From the NCBI GenBank assembly GCA_949318235.1, contig OX439127.1, forward strand, positions 22,792,874-22,856,873: 64,000 nt of DNA, read 5' to 3'. The notes below the pieces were generated by a model. That model did not search any database and was not told where the DNA came from. It was given only the letters and a program-made list of their open reading frames with translations. Positions within the stretch are counted from its first letter, which is position 1. Every line of letters starts with the position of its first letter. Positions 1 through 14,336 of the stretch are shown here, piece by piece. Source of the DNA: Ecdyonurus torrentis (lineage: Eukaryota; Arthropoda; Insecta; Ephemeroptera; Heptageniidae). Made by a program: the position numbers and the translations under genes.

Positions 1-1449
1 TAAGCTAAGCCTTTTGAAAAATGTGCATAAGAACAGAATAGAGCAGAAAGTACAACATTGTGTAAGATTTAATTATAATAAATACATCTACAGTATGTCG
101 TGTACTTGTTATTCTATAAAAGTAAAATTTTTGACATCACAGGAACTTGTATAACATAATATAATAATATGTTTTACAAGAACTTGTTTAACATAATATT
201 ATATTATACAAAATTATATAACTTAAATATACGGGACATATTTTCATAAATCCTTATTTATAGCAAAATACTATCATCAATCATCACCATACCTATCTAT
301 ATGTTATTATTATATGTTATTCACCATGCAGGGAAAGGGAGTACATCAATTATAAAAAAAAAAAAAAAAAAAAAACTTGTATATAAAATGATTGCATATA
401 GCAATTAAATGTCATATTCTTGCTCACTGTAGCACGAACTATGACGTATGTATGTATGTGATCACAAATATTAATAATTTCAACAAGACACTATATTATG
501 TAGGATAATTTTGTATTACGCTTACGTCAATGTTTTAATTCATATTACATATCTATAAAATAGAGAGAGAGAGAGAAAGAGAATATTCATATAAAATTAG
601 TTTTCATTGACTTCAACTTATTGCTCTTTCATATTTAATGTATTTAAAACTACAAATATTTATTTTATAAAAGGAAATTACATACATAGACTTCTATAAA
701 AAGCTGTTATTAAAAATGAAATATATGTTTTTTACAATACTAAAGAAGCGTCAATAAAAGTAACTCAAAACAATGTTTATTTTACAATTTAACGTATGCA
801 TCTCGCAATTTACGCTATATTCATTTTATAACTTCATTACTGTCATGTGCACGTACAGTAAATTATAATCTGTACGTGCTGCATTTTGTTCAAGTGCTCA
901 AGGGAAAAAAATAATTTAATATACAAGTTTATACATTTTCATTTTATTTATTTTATTGGAGTGTTTCTTGTATATTATGTAGTTTCTGAACATTGGCAAT
1001 TGTGAGGCACCTTCTGTATTTTAGCTTTACTAATACAATAAATTTCTGATCATTAGAGACCATCGTTTGCTTATTATTTTTTTTTTTTTTACTTTCAATT
1101 GACTGCATTTTTTCTTAGGTTTGCCTTGTGTTTACTCCCTTGTTACAACTGAACATAAATTCTATAGAAAAAATATTTTTATTTCATTTTTCAATCTTTT
1201 AAAACTTTAAAATATGTAATGTACTTTATTTCCTATTGGAAGGTTTCAATAGAATATGAAATAGTGTAGCACAAATGTGAGGAAGATAAATACAATGAGA
1301 TATTCAAGACAACAATATACACAGTTTGAAAACTTTTAACTAGACATGATGTATATTAAAATTGAAAATTCTAGCAAAGTATTAGGTCAAATTTGTTAAC
1401 TATGTAGTGTTGTTTCATTGCTGTATTCTTTTTTTTTTTTTTTTTGCTT

Positions 1450-1545
1450 ATGTAAAGTTTACTTGTAATGTTGTGGTCAAGGTTTTGTAAAACAGGGCTG
1501 TGAAGCCCTCACAACGCCTTAATAAAGTTACTTATTATTATGTTC
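1450..1545 (+). repeat. Non-LTR retrotransposon 3' tail with stem-loop
   Basis: Contains the stem-loop AGGGCTGTGAAGCCCT near 1494..1509, then CCTTAATAAAGTTACTTATTATTATG. A hairpin just before a short repeated tail is the arrangement used by several non-LTR families for recognition by their own reverse transcriptase. No coding part is seen upstream. Confidence 0.45.
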
Positions 1546-4445
1546 GTGGTTAATAGATTCTACAGAATAACGTTTTTCATTTGTGTGTGTGTGTGTGTGT
1601 GTGTTCAAGTTCAATCTGGACTTGAAAATAGAAAAATTAATTTTTTTATGTATGTATAATACATACATAAAAAACAGAAATGAGCAATGAGACAATTTCT
1701 TTACTTGATACCATTCTAGTTTGCTTGAATATTATATGGAGTGAACAATATATAACGCAGGCTGCAACGCACTGCAACGCACTTTATTTTTCTATGTTTT
1801 TTTTTATCAATTATTGTTAGTGAGGTCTTATTTTAAGATTTTACAATACTTTCTCTCTCTCTCTCTCTCTCTCTCTCCCTCTCGAACGTTCGTTTCTTTA
1901 CAGATTTGTTCAACTAGTATGAAATGAAAAATACAGTGTATAAAGTATCCGGACGACGGATGAGAACTTATCCAGATCGAGAAATCTGGATCATAAATAT
2001 GTAACAAAATTCAGAAAAAATAGTCACTTTCCGGGGAGGGGAAAAGCTACAAAAATCCACTCGGATCAAGCTATAGTATTTACCCAATTATACGGATTTT
2101 TTATCCGGATATTTTTTAACAGCATTATTATACAATATATTATATAAACTTTCATTGGTTGATCTTGTGTTTTCGTTCGTTTAGAACTGATAAAAATGAG
2201 TTACTGTTGAGACATGTAATTTATTCCCTCGACCGTCCATTCATTCTTTTCAGATCTAAACGAAGAAAAAACAAAAGATCAACCATACATAAACATCGTA
2301 AATAGATAGTGGTGTCTTAATCAGGTGTTCTTAACAAAGAAAAAAATATCTCAGCTAATAATTTTAAAGCTCAATACTTGTGTGTATACTGTAGTTTATA
2401 GGATCAACTATAATATTATTTTCAAAGTTACTTCTATATACGAAACTAGAACTACATATTATCTATTTTTAGATAAGCTATATTATAAGATTTGACTAAA
2501 TTTATCCTTATCTATACATATTTGCATAATTTATAATAATATATCTTTATTCATAAAACTTTTACATTTTATTATTATTATTAACTCGAACATACAATTA
2601 TAGCATATTTTTAGATAACCCTATTTGTGGTGGCAATAATATATTATTTTATGTTAGTATAGTTTTTATGCTGAGAAAATTAACATTTGTCTTATTATTT
2701 ATCAGATGTATAAACTTACATCCATTTCATCATTGTGAAAATTTAGCAAAAGTTTACATGCAAAGCCATAATTTATTTTACAACATAAATAAAATAATTC
2801 ATAGTATTCATGAAGTAATGGAAGTTTCTTAGCATTGAATGGTAACAAATAAAATGCTATTACATGTTCTTGGAAAACTCGCACTAAAATGTAGTTCTCT
2901 CTATATTATAGTATACTATATAGTGAGTGAACCATATAATATATTTTTTCGATTAACTTCAAAGTTGTTAAGCAATACAAATAGAAAAGTTTTTGCTTTT
3001 CAATAATTTTAAATATTGTTTGCAAAGTATATTGAACGTGGATATTCAAATTAATACATTCAGAAAAAGAATTAGGTTATGCATATAGAAAACAAAACTT
3101 TAGAAAAAAAATATATATTGAGTTTTTCTTGTAATCGGGAGCTAAAAGTAATACATAAATTTTCTTATGATTTTATATATCACAAGCTCTTATACTTTTC
3201 CAATTTTCTAGATAATAATTTCAAATTTTCTACTTTCTTACCTCGTATATATAAAATAAAATAGCTTTCTATCATTTAAATTTTATTGAATCAAGTTGAA
3301 TATTGTATGTAAATGGCATGTTATAGAAGCTTGTAAACGGAACCCATGATGTAAAAGATATAACCTGCTTTAACATCTAAAATCCATGGTAAACACACAA
3401 AATTTGTTGGCAGAACTACCATACCCTACGTTAGGTTGCAGTGTACAGCACTTGTTCGCTATTTACAGCTGTTGTTGATTTTATTTTAAAGAGTGATATG
3501 ATTAAAGATAATTTAGTCTACCTATGTTTTGTAAATTTTATTTTTCGAGTCTATTTGTAGTACCTCCTAAACATTTCACCCTACATTATACTTTAAAACA
3601 TAATATATTCCCCATCTACTGTGAGTATGTATAATATTCATTTAGATATTTTTAGTCTTTTTTTTTTTTTTTTTTTTTTTTTAAAGTTTTTGTTGAATAT
3701 GTAAATTATAACAATGTTCACAGCGTTTTAGTTTTATGTTCTATATAATATAGTTTTAAAATATTTAAATTTTGTAGGACCATCATTGTCTAAAACGTAA
3801 CTTCAATTTACAATTGACGTATGGTACTGTTGTACTACTGTAAAACCAACTTTTTTTTTCCTTCTCTAATCTTTTATTCGAGTGTTTTTCATATTTCCTG
3901 TTTAAAGACGTCTTATTAATGACCTACAACGAAAATAATAATAATATTTTTTTTTTGGGGGGGGGGGGGGGTACTTAATTACAAAGGATTAAGTTTTGAA
4001 AACTTTTTTTTTTATCAAAGCTCGGTCCAAATAAAGACGTTAATATTTACCAACCTCAGTCTTTATGTTTAGCAGATAATTGGACTTATTTTCAACCACG
4101 GGCTCTGCTAACTTTTGCCCATTGATATGAACTTACGCTACAAATAATACTGTAGCTTTAATCGTCTGTGCGTTATAGTAAATTTGTATAAAACATTAGT
4201 TTGAACATAAAAAGTAATATAAATTACTAATAAAAATAAAAAACTAATAAAAAATATTTTTTTTTTCTGGTATCGTAAATTATTATTTTATTTACTTTGA
4301 AATATTAGCAAACGTAATAATTTAAATTCAATAAATGAAACAAGTTATGTTGTTATCATTATTTAAATAAAGTAAAAATTATTACATATTAATAAATAAA
4401 AATCATTAGAAAATACCTGCAGGCTATTGTACATTTTTTTTATTA

Positions 4446-4448
<3 letters not shown>

Positions 4449-4536
<88 letters not shown>

Positions 4537-4547
4537 TATATATATAT
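4449..4547 (+). repeat. (AT)n, about 99 bp
   Basis: AT array with one phase slip at 4529. Confidence 0.95.
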
Positions 4548-4913
4548 CGTTTTGTTAAAAAAACTGTTATTGATTACTTTTATGATAAACATGCTTATTT
4601 ATATATATTAATTAGTAATAATTTTTTATGATTCAGCAATAATAATAATTGATTACATAAAATAATTTTAATATAATACGACTGTTGCTATTTCAATTTT
4701 GTTATTAGTTTCCAATAACATATTGTTAATTACCCAGCCAAGTTCCTTTCAAAGAACTTATTGATCGGCGTTATTGCCAATAATAATAATAATTACATAT
4801 TGGAAGTGCATTTTCGCATAAATGACGTGCATAATTATAAATTTAATATATATTGTAGTTAGAAATCTAAATAATTTTTAAAGTTAAATTAAAAATAATT
4901 ATATTTAGTTATT

Positions 4914-5295
4914 TTAAGGCATGTCACAAGAAGACAAGCATTTATATCACAAAACAGTTGATGGGGCTTACATAAATAACATTAAATTAGTTTGTCTGTC
5001 CGTAGCAGTAATCAGAAAATTTCGATTTATGCAACCCGCACAACATTTTTGTACTATTTTTTGTTGGTTTCTGAAGTCAGAAACCCAGAATTCTCACGCA
5101 AATAGCATACTTTACAGTATTTTCACGCTCTCTTGTAGGGTCTCCATGCTTTTTATAATAAAACCTATATGAAACTGAAACTGAGTCTCATTTACATTCT
5201 GGTGACAATTTTGTAATCGGTTTTGGAGATCCTATTTTGTGTTTTTTAATCATTAAAAAGCACATATCAGCACTTTCATGTGGTCTATGGTTTTA
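4914..5295 (+). mobile_element. TTAA-flanked MITE-like repeat, copy 1
   Basis: First of three related copies. It shares with the others ATTTATATCACAAAACA, TTATGCAACCCGCACAACAT, GCATACTTTACAGTATT and the right end TGGTCTATGG. The left end reads TTAAGGCATGTCACAAGA, which is degraded compared with copies 2 and 3. The right target site is TTTA, one base off TTAA. A short open frame inside it (4921..5172) is incidental. It is about 380 bp, the longest copy. Confidence 0.7.
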
Positions 5296-5417
5296 GTTTT
5301 TTTTTAATGTTATTGTCATATTTGGATTTAAATTGTGATTTGTAGACATATTTGCTTTTAAGAATTTATTGAGACTCAAGTAACCATTTTGTATGTGTTT
5401 CACTTTTTTTCTACTTC

Positions 5418-5421
<4 letters not shown>

Positions 5422-5481
<60 letters not shown>
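5422..5481 (+). repeat. (TC)n, 60 bp
   Basis: Pure TC run. Confidence 0.95.
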
Positions 5482-5486
<5 letters not shown>

Positions 5487-6531
5487 AGACAATTTGTGTT
5501 GGATATTATATTTTCTACAAATAAGAGATAATACTACATTGCTTGTTTAAATATGGCTATAAAATATCCAAGACTGTTCATATCAACATAGAGTACAAGT
5601 AGATTTTCATTCGTGTTACTGAGAAAATTTAAATATTAAAATAAACTTGTGAATCAAACAAAATCAAAATCAAACAAAAACAACTATCCTCATCACAATT
5701 AAATATTCTTAGATATTACAAATTAACTTCTCAAACAATAAAATAATAATTTACTTTTAATTTAAAAAAATATATTATTTGAGATGAATGTTTTTGTTTG
5801 TTTTTTTACATACGTGATATTCTTTTTTCATATCATACTTTTTGATTATATTCACATTTTTTGTTAACACATTGATTGGAGTCTAACGCATACATTCTGC
5901 TTTGAATAATTGCGTTGTATTGATACAAGCTTACATAATTAGCATAATACAGAGATATATAGCGTTTGCGTGTGTACATACTAAGTACATTTATATGACT
6001 CTCGAGGAAATATGTTTGTATACTGTAAGTGCACATACGCATTATGGTCATTGCTCATATATGTTTGCCAGGGAATTGATGTCCCTCGTCATATCGTACT
6101 GTGTAAATTTCGGCGCTATTTCAGATCAGAGTCTCTGAATACGTTGAGCATTATACGTTTGAGAAGATAAAATACTATGCATATTAAATAGGATAAGATA
6201 TATTGCTTATTATAAAAACATCATTTAACACAACCTTTTTGACTTTTTCTCAGAATAATAAATAAATATAAAATATATAATATTATTATTGTAAAATAAT
6301 AATAATAAACGAAAGAACAAAATTAAAGAAATAAAAAGATAATATGTGTATTTATACATAAAAAATACAGTTTTTCTTATCCTTACTTGCTGATGTATAC
6401 TATTGATATTATTTTGATATTATTATCAGTGCGTTTACTTCTAAAATGTCATAATATGAAATAAGAAACTCCCCTATAATGTATCATAAAATAAAAAAAT
6501 CCAAAATATGATATTTTGGCTTTGATAACTC

Positions 6532-6842
6532 TATAGCGTGTGTGCGCATGACGTCATTCTAAATGCTTTTCGATGCTCTTCTTGAGCAATGAATAACATT
6601 GCTAAGTATAAAACAAACGTAGTTTTTGGTTATTTTCTTTGGAAAATTAGATATCTTTTAGTTGTTATTATTTTTCTTACATACTTTAAAAACTAATTCA
6701 ACTTGTTAACAGCCATCAATGCTCTCAAAAATAATGCGAAATATTTTTAAACTGGCAAAATGAGTCATTTTCCTATTCTGTCCAATGTTATTTAGCACTT
6801 ACGTATGGCGTCGACTTTAACATGAATGAAACCACACTATTA
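6532..6842 (+). mobile_element. TATAG-ended 300-bp repeat, copy 1
   Basis: Shares most of its length with 56574..56856: GTGTGCGCATGACGTCATTCT, GCTTTTCGATGCTCTTCTTG, CAAAATGAGTCATTTTCC and AACATGAATGAAACCAC are common to both (each fragment quoted briefly). The left end is TATAGCGTGTG and the right end CCACACTATTA, degraded relative to copy 2. No coding potential. Confidence 0.75.
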
Positions 6843-7935
6843 AGTATAGAAAAAAATTTACTCATGTGCTTAAAATTTGAAAATTTGTTTAGAAATAATA
6901 TGTTCCGCATGAGAGAAAACATTTATATAGATATTATGTTGATAACAAAAATAGCACTGACAATAACAAGAAATTAAGTCAATATATGTATACACACACA
7001 CACATACAAAATTATAACAAAAAATACATATCTTTAAATTAACTTCTATTGTTGCTTTGGTTTAGAAACATATAATCCTCTTGCGAAATTGTATACAATT
7101 CAAAACAAAACAATAACAACATCAAACATCAATATATTATTCAATTTGTTACAATATACGTCACAAATATTTCAATGCTTCATTAAATGTTTGAAATATA
7201 AAATGATTGATTTAGAGAGTTTGTTACTAAATTAAGTCAGTTGTTGACTAAGTTGAGTCATTAAATTAATATTATAATAATTACAACCTTTCTAGTGTCG
7301 GACAAATAGGACAAATGCAAATAATGTTTATTGTACACAAGACTTTGGTAATATATTTTACTTTTGAAAACCCAGCTCTAAATTTTTAATGTTATTCTTA
7401 TGAGAAATACTAGTGCTGAATTTATATGATAAAACATAGTATCACAATTGTGTGTATATAAATGAGGCAGACTACACAAAATCAAATTAAATTAAATCAA
7501 TTTATTCATCAATTTATTCTAATTTTTGAGTTTATTAAGTATTTTTAATTAATTTTTTAAAGTAACAAAATTACGTTACAGACTGCAATCGGGTACAGGA
7601 AAAAATGGAAGCCTGTGATGCCAAAACTTATTAAAAATACTTAATGATATAAATAAATATAAATTCACATATGTATCGATTCAGGACAATGTAATATTTT
7701 AGAATATGCAAATATGCAATAAAATTACCCCCTAAAATTTTTTAGCCTTCATCTTTTTTTTTTTTTTCCTCAATTACATAAAAATCTAATATATTTAATT
7801 ACATTTATTACAATACACGAAAAGAAAAGAAAAAGTTATATACGTAAATCTCTCATTTTTTATTGATTTTTAGATTTCATGTAACTTCCCATAGCTATTA
7901 TCTTTGGTGCTTTCTATTCTTTTATATTTTTCAAT

Positions 7936-7966
<31 letters not shown>

Positions 7967-8803
7967 TGCCAGTATATAAGTTATTTCACTATACAATTTT
8001 TTTAGAGCTCTTTTGTTAAACAGTTGACGTAAAAGTCAGTTCATTTCACTTGGCAAATAAAAATCCTTATAATACATGCTCCGGTTGTGAAGGCATACAA
8101 CGATACAACATAATAGAAAATACAATACTTGGTTTAAAAATTCCCATGAATTACATTCTTTAAGCAATTTATTTTTTACTATAACTTTAAATGCAATTTG
8201 CGTTACAAGTTATACATTCATCTTATAGCTGCCAGTACTGATTATAATGGTAGTCACACGCTGTTTTATTATAATTTAGACTTATTAATTAATTTTAAAT
8301 TAAAGTGTCACTTACAATGTTTATTCAACACAAATAAAAGTCAGTGCTGAAATAAAAATAAATTCAAAAGAAGAAGATGTTTAAAATAAGTATAATTTAT
8401 ACACTGGCGTTTTTGTAAAGCATGCAGTAGGTATACCTTCTACGTACAGTACACTTTTGTTTCCATTTAGCAGTTTTATGGCTATAGAAGTCTCATGGGA
8501 CTTTATTTACTTTATATACTTTTTTCAATTACTAACGATTATGAAATCAACATGCAAAATTAATGCTCATGAGACATTTCTTTCAATATCCTTCATCTAA
8601 AAGGTTTCTTAAGTATATTAAATATTTTTTTTTCTTCATAATTCATAGAAATTCAACAAAGATAAAAAAAAAAAAAAGATGTAATAAGAATGGAATAAGA
8701 CATTTTAACGACCCAGGCAGTTCATAGCAACATTAAGTTGGTTACAAAAAGCGTTGGTCTAGTTATTATTTACAATTAACATAATATTAATAATAAATCA
8801 AAT

Positions 8804-8955
<152 letters not shown>

Positions 8956-11900
8956 TAAAAATTAATTAATTAATTTGAGTTCATTTGCAAATGTCTTGTC
9001 TAATTAATAATGCTTTATGCAGATTGTCACTAAAATATTCCAAATTTGAGGAAGACATAAGTACAGTACATCAATTCTATCAATTTTTAAGTTAGGATCA
9101 AAGTACAGTATTTGGATAAAGTATAAATATATAATATATGCTTTATAATTTATTATATTAAAATTTTGTCAATATGTTTTCAATAATCGGTTTCTAATTA
9201 CCAATGATAGACTATCATATGTTTTTGCTGTAGTATAATTTGAATTTATGTTTTGGGACCGAGACTTTCATAGAATTCCATAATAACATAGTTCTGCTTA
9301 CAAAGTTAAATGAATGAAATCTTTATTATGAAAAGTATCAAATTGTCATGCCGTCAAGTTTATTTCATAACACATACCTGTACTTCATGCAAATATACCA
9401 TAACAGGTGGCAAATTAAGGAATTTTGCAGCTTCACATTTTGAAAGTACATTGGTAGCATTTTAAAGTTTCATATTGTGTCAAACCTCAGGTGTAAGGGT
9501 AAAGGCTGCCATTGAAACGATGGAGCAATGAAAAAAAATATATATTTTTTCAGCATTATATTATACTGTATTGTATACACATACATCTTGCAAAATCTTA
9601 ACTGAAGAAATTATAAATTTTGTTTTCAAAAATTTACTAATTTTTATAATTATATTTTTATCATAAGGTTTAAACTTTTCAACTTGTGGTTGCAATTTTT
9701 TTCCTTCCCTTTTTTATATTTTCCAAATTAAAATTTCAGTTGTTTTTGGAAAAACTAATTTTTATGTTTTTTTCTTCTTCTTCTTTTTCTTGAGTAATTG
9801 TAAGTAGGAGGATAATGTAATATAATTCTCTTTTACAATCGTATAGCACCATAACCGTAGTATGATATATCTTAATTCAAAGAAAATAGGTATTTAGTTA
9901 TTTAATTAGCGATTGAAAGCAATTAAAAGTTTTTATTTTTATTTTTTTTAATAAAGTTTTATATTTTTACTTTTCTATGGAGTATGAATAATATATAATA
10001 TTTATCGTAGAAATAAATTTGAATAGTAAATATAGAAATATATTAAAAATTAAATTTTTTAGGACATTTTTTTAAACGATACATGTTATATTTATTAAAA
10101 ATTCAAATGTGTCCAAACAGAGGTTTCACCATGTAAAAGAAAATCAATCATCAATCAATTTTCAAATTATTAAAATAGTAAATCTAGAGTGCGGTTTATA
10201 CAGTATATAAATATATGTGTGTGTTTGTGTGTAACAAACTTCATTTTTTTTTTTTTTAATTAAAAATAAAACTTGAAAGGTGAACATTTTGTTGATAAAA
10301 ACACCATTAAATTTTCATACAAATTGTTAAACATAAATTCAAAATATTGTTTGCTTACGAATCAAACATACTATATACACATGGAAACACAATGGGATGT
10401 CAAATATTTATTTAACACGTATAAAAATCATCTCTTCTTGTGATTAAAATATAGATTTTAGTGAGGAAAAATTCATCATTAATATGCAAATAATTAAGAA
10501 AAAAAAGTGAAAATATAAATTACAAAAGTCATCTATTACCATCTAGCTCAGATCGAATAATATAAGATACAATTATGATGGATATTGTAACCATTTTCAT
10601 AAGGTATAATATCATTTAATAGATTTTACTACGTATTTAATAATATATACAAAAAATACATGACATGTACTGAAATTTCAATTAAAAATAACAACAATAC
10701 ACACGTTTCCCTTCGTACCAGGAAAATATAAAATCAAACACAAGCAATTTTTAAAATATAATGACATGAAAGGAAACAAAAGTATATATATTGTTAAAGA
10801 TAAAAAATTTATATTTACATTACATACATAATAATTATATAAAAATATATAATATAACATTTAATTATTATTTTATTTTTTGCTGTTAGGTTTATTGAAT
10901 AACGTTCTAAAGTTGTTGTTTTTTTACAACGTTAACAGCTGCTTGTTTTTAGAACAAGAAAGTGAGATATATAAAATCTTGTTATATTTTATTGTATTAT
11001 TTTCCTTTTCAACTTTTGATTTTGTTGTTAGATAACAGAACAAAATCAAAGCCTGTGGTATATAAGGTATAAGCTTCAGTGTATACTAAGTTAATGTCAC
11101 CAAGAAGTAGAGTAAATAGAATAGACTATCAGTGACATTATACCCCTATACTATTTACCCTTGATCACCCTTGATTGCCCTACTAGTTGGTTAACTTTAT
11201 TAAAAAAAAAGTAAGTAATAATCAACTGCATAGTAATATAAAGAACACCTTGTTTATAAAGAAAGTACTTGCATCAATGAACAAAACAAAATAAGTAGCA
11301 CAGCATACTAATTTATTGGAATAAATAAAAACAATAGAGCTTAATATGAAAGTAATTACGTTAGATTGCTTTTCTGTTCACAAAACAATTTAATTAATTT
11401 TTTGCTCTACTGTAAGTATGCAAATTATATAAAATGAAAATATATTTTGCTTTAATTTCAATACGTTTTCTACATACCGAGCATAATACTGCATAATAAT
11501 ACTGCATAATACTGAGAATAGTAAATTAAATTTTGTAAAATTCTCTTCTATATCCTCATTCATTTATTTTTTGTTCTTAATAGCTGAATATTATTGTAAA
11601 GAAAATAATATATCTACTTGAAAATGGTTGAAAAATGTAAGAACGTTTGATTATTTTCTTTTGCGACTATCTTTGTTTCCTCAAGCTGTACAGTAAAGAT
11701 TAAGAAATTTAATATTGTCTTGAAAAACATAGAAGTCTCAGATATACTTGGGGGATATTATTGTTATTTTTTTAATTGCTACCAAGAATACTCTAGTTTC
11801 TATAGAAAAAAAAGAAGAAGAAAAATAGAATAGAATACACGTCGGAAATAACGTATGTTGGTATCTTAATTAGAAAAATCTATCACGTGTGCACAATATT

Positions 11901-13191
11901 GTTGTTCATCATACAGAACTATAATCTTACATTATTATATCCTTGCAATTGCATAAGTCATATTATGTTCAGTTCTATATTTAATATTATCAATTTTAGT
12001 TCCATTGCACAATAAAAAATAAATCTATTTATTTCTATTGTCATATTTAAAAAGCTTGCATAATATATGAATTTATTCATGCTGGCGATAAAATAAAGTT
12101 TTGCCACAAACAGTACTGATCTGAAATGTATATCTTTCGTTTCAAAACTAAATATTTTTTTTCTCTTTTTTTATTTTTTCTTGTTTTTGTTCTATCTGCA
12201 TTTTATTTTTCTCTTGAACTGATTTTTTTTTTCTTCTTCTTTCTTTCTTCTTGTAGGGTGATTTAAGATAATAGTTTTTTTCCCAATGCTTTTCTAACTC
12301 CACATTGGGTTTATGTGACTGTTTTAGTTATTTAAAGTTTATTTTAGATAAACTAAACCGGATTTTGTTTTCACATTTTATAGTCAGATATAAATATTTC
12401 ATTCAACGTTTTGGCACATATTTAATGTTATTTGTTTATGTTTAGAAAAAGGCTACAAGAAAATTTATGTGAATAATTTAATAATATTTTTTATGTTAAC
12501 GATAAAAACTTATGAAATGAATAACAACTTGCGGTTCATTCGAATTTAACATTTTTTTTTTCAAATAATCAAAAATTTAGAAGGAGATACAACAATCCAG
12601 TTAGCAATGTAAAATATACGATATACGTGTATAATAAAGAAATATTGTTTAAACTTAAAAAAAATGCATAAGTTGAATAAATATTTCTTTGCTTTTCTTT
12701 CCTACAAAATCAATTTTTACTTTTTTTCACAACAAATATTTTCAGAAATACTCCAATCAGAGGTAATGCTTTTCGTTTTTAATTAATTTTCATATAATAA
12801 CTTGCTTAATGAACACGATCTACATAAAAATTAATAAAAGTAATTACTAAAATATATAGTAGAAAATTAATACAAATATTAAGTTAATTAATAGCTTTGT
12901 TAATATATTAACTATAATGACGCTAGTAAATAATACCTTTTGAAACAAATCGTGAAGCTTAAATTGCATAGAACCTTGCTCTGCAATCAAGCAAAGATTT
13001 GATTCTTATTTATTTTCTTGTTTTTAATAGGCAACTAGAAGTGCTAATATCAATTTCCTAGTGCAGTAAATAAAAAACTTAATAAAGAACATTTTAATTT
13101 CTGGTGGGTAGAATAACATGTTATTCTACTAAAAAATATACATGATAATTATGGTATAAAACAAAATCCGTTGTATATTTTTTATTTACTT

Positions 13192-13270
13192 GTACACGCG
13201 ACATATAAATAACATTGCAAATTTAGCACGAGTTTTTGAATGGTAAAATATACTATCACAATCACAATAT
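13192..13270. mobile_element. Short inverted-repeat element (120-bp family), deleted copy c
   Basis: Begins GTACACGCGACA, then jumps to the core AATAACATTGCAAATTTAGCA and the right arm TGGTAAAATATACTATCACA. The left arm is mostly deleted relative to copies a and b. Confidence 0.55.
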
Positions 13271-14273
13271 ACGTGAGGAGAATACTGTACGTCAGGAATT
13301 TCCTTCGGAAACAAAAAATTTGGCACCAACAAGTTTCCGATGAACAACAAAATTGGTTCTTATGTTTTTAAGAATACTTTCATTTATCATATTCGTATAT
13401 TATATAAGAAAAAATTAAGTGCATTATTAAAGCAATGCATTAAGTGTAATAGTTATGTTGAACGAACTTTTGTTGAATCCCCGAATTGTAAAATGAAAGA
13501 TATTAATCTTAAACTGATTAAAAAAAAACTATGTTTTTTAAGCTGCATTTTTCCTTTATTTATTGATTTGCATTTCTTCTTCTTCTTTCTGTACAAAGAA
13601 AGTGTTAACGTAATATTTTTTTTAATTAAAAACGCCTCAAAAATATTCTCTATTCAAAGAAGAAAAAATGACATGGAAAACAAGCAGCATAAAAATTCCC
13701 CCATCACCATTCATTCCCCCCCCCCCCCCCTACTTATATTGCAAAAACTTTCATATAACTTTCTTTATTACTTGTTTTTAGGAAACATTTCAAATAACTT
13801 AACCAACAGTTTAACGATTTTCTCCAACAATGTGACAAACGATGACGATTCCTTTATCATATCCCCTATATCAACTTTTTGACGCAATGATCTTTTTGTC
13901 TTTATATTATACAGCACAGATCAATAGCAAGAAGCTGTTCGATGATGAAAATCAGAAGGATGAGTTTTAAACTCTCAACTCAACTCGCAGACATATCAGC
14001 ATTTTATTGTAATTTTAGATTATTAATTTTCTAAAGATTTGTTAGCAAAATAAAAGGAAAATTTTAAAATCTTAGGTTAATAAGTTACTACAGCATATTC
14101 AGACACACAAGTAGTGTGCAAACAACGAATAATTTTATATTATACAGATAGGTCTACTGTACAAAGTACTGTCTACACTTACAGAAATAATATGAACTAT
14201 TCAATTCTTACAGTGACATTTTGATTACTTACAAAATCGTGTGACCTGACTTTTTTTTTTATATATGTATATA

Positions 14274-14280
<7 letters not shown>

Positions 14281-14332
<52 letters not shown>
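14281..14332 (+). repeat. (TA)n, 52 bp
   Basis: Pure TA run. Confidence 0.95.

Positions 14333-14336
<4 letters not shown>

Noticed and set aside
4921..5172. 83-codon open frame
   Set aside because: Lies wholly inside a TTAA-flanked repeat and is not open in the two other copies.
5833..6138. Overlapping 72- and 78-codon open frames on opposite strands
   Set aside because: Short, no motif, no splice signals in a useful position; consistent with chance.
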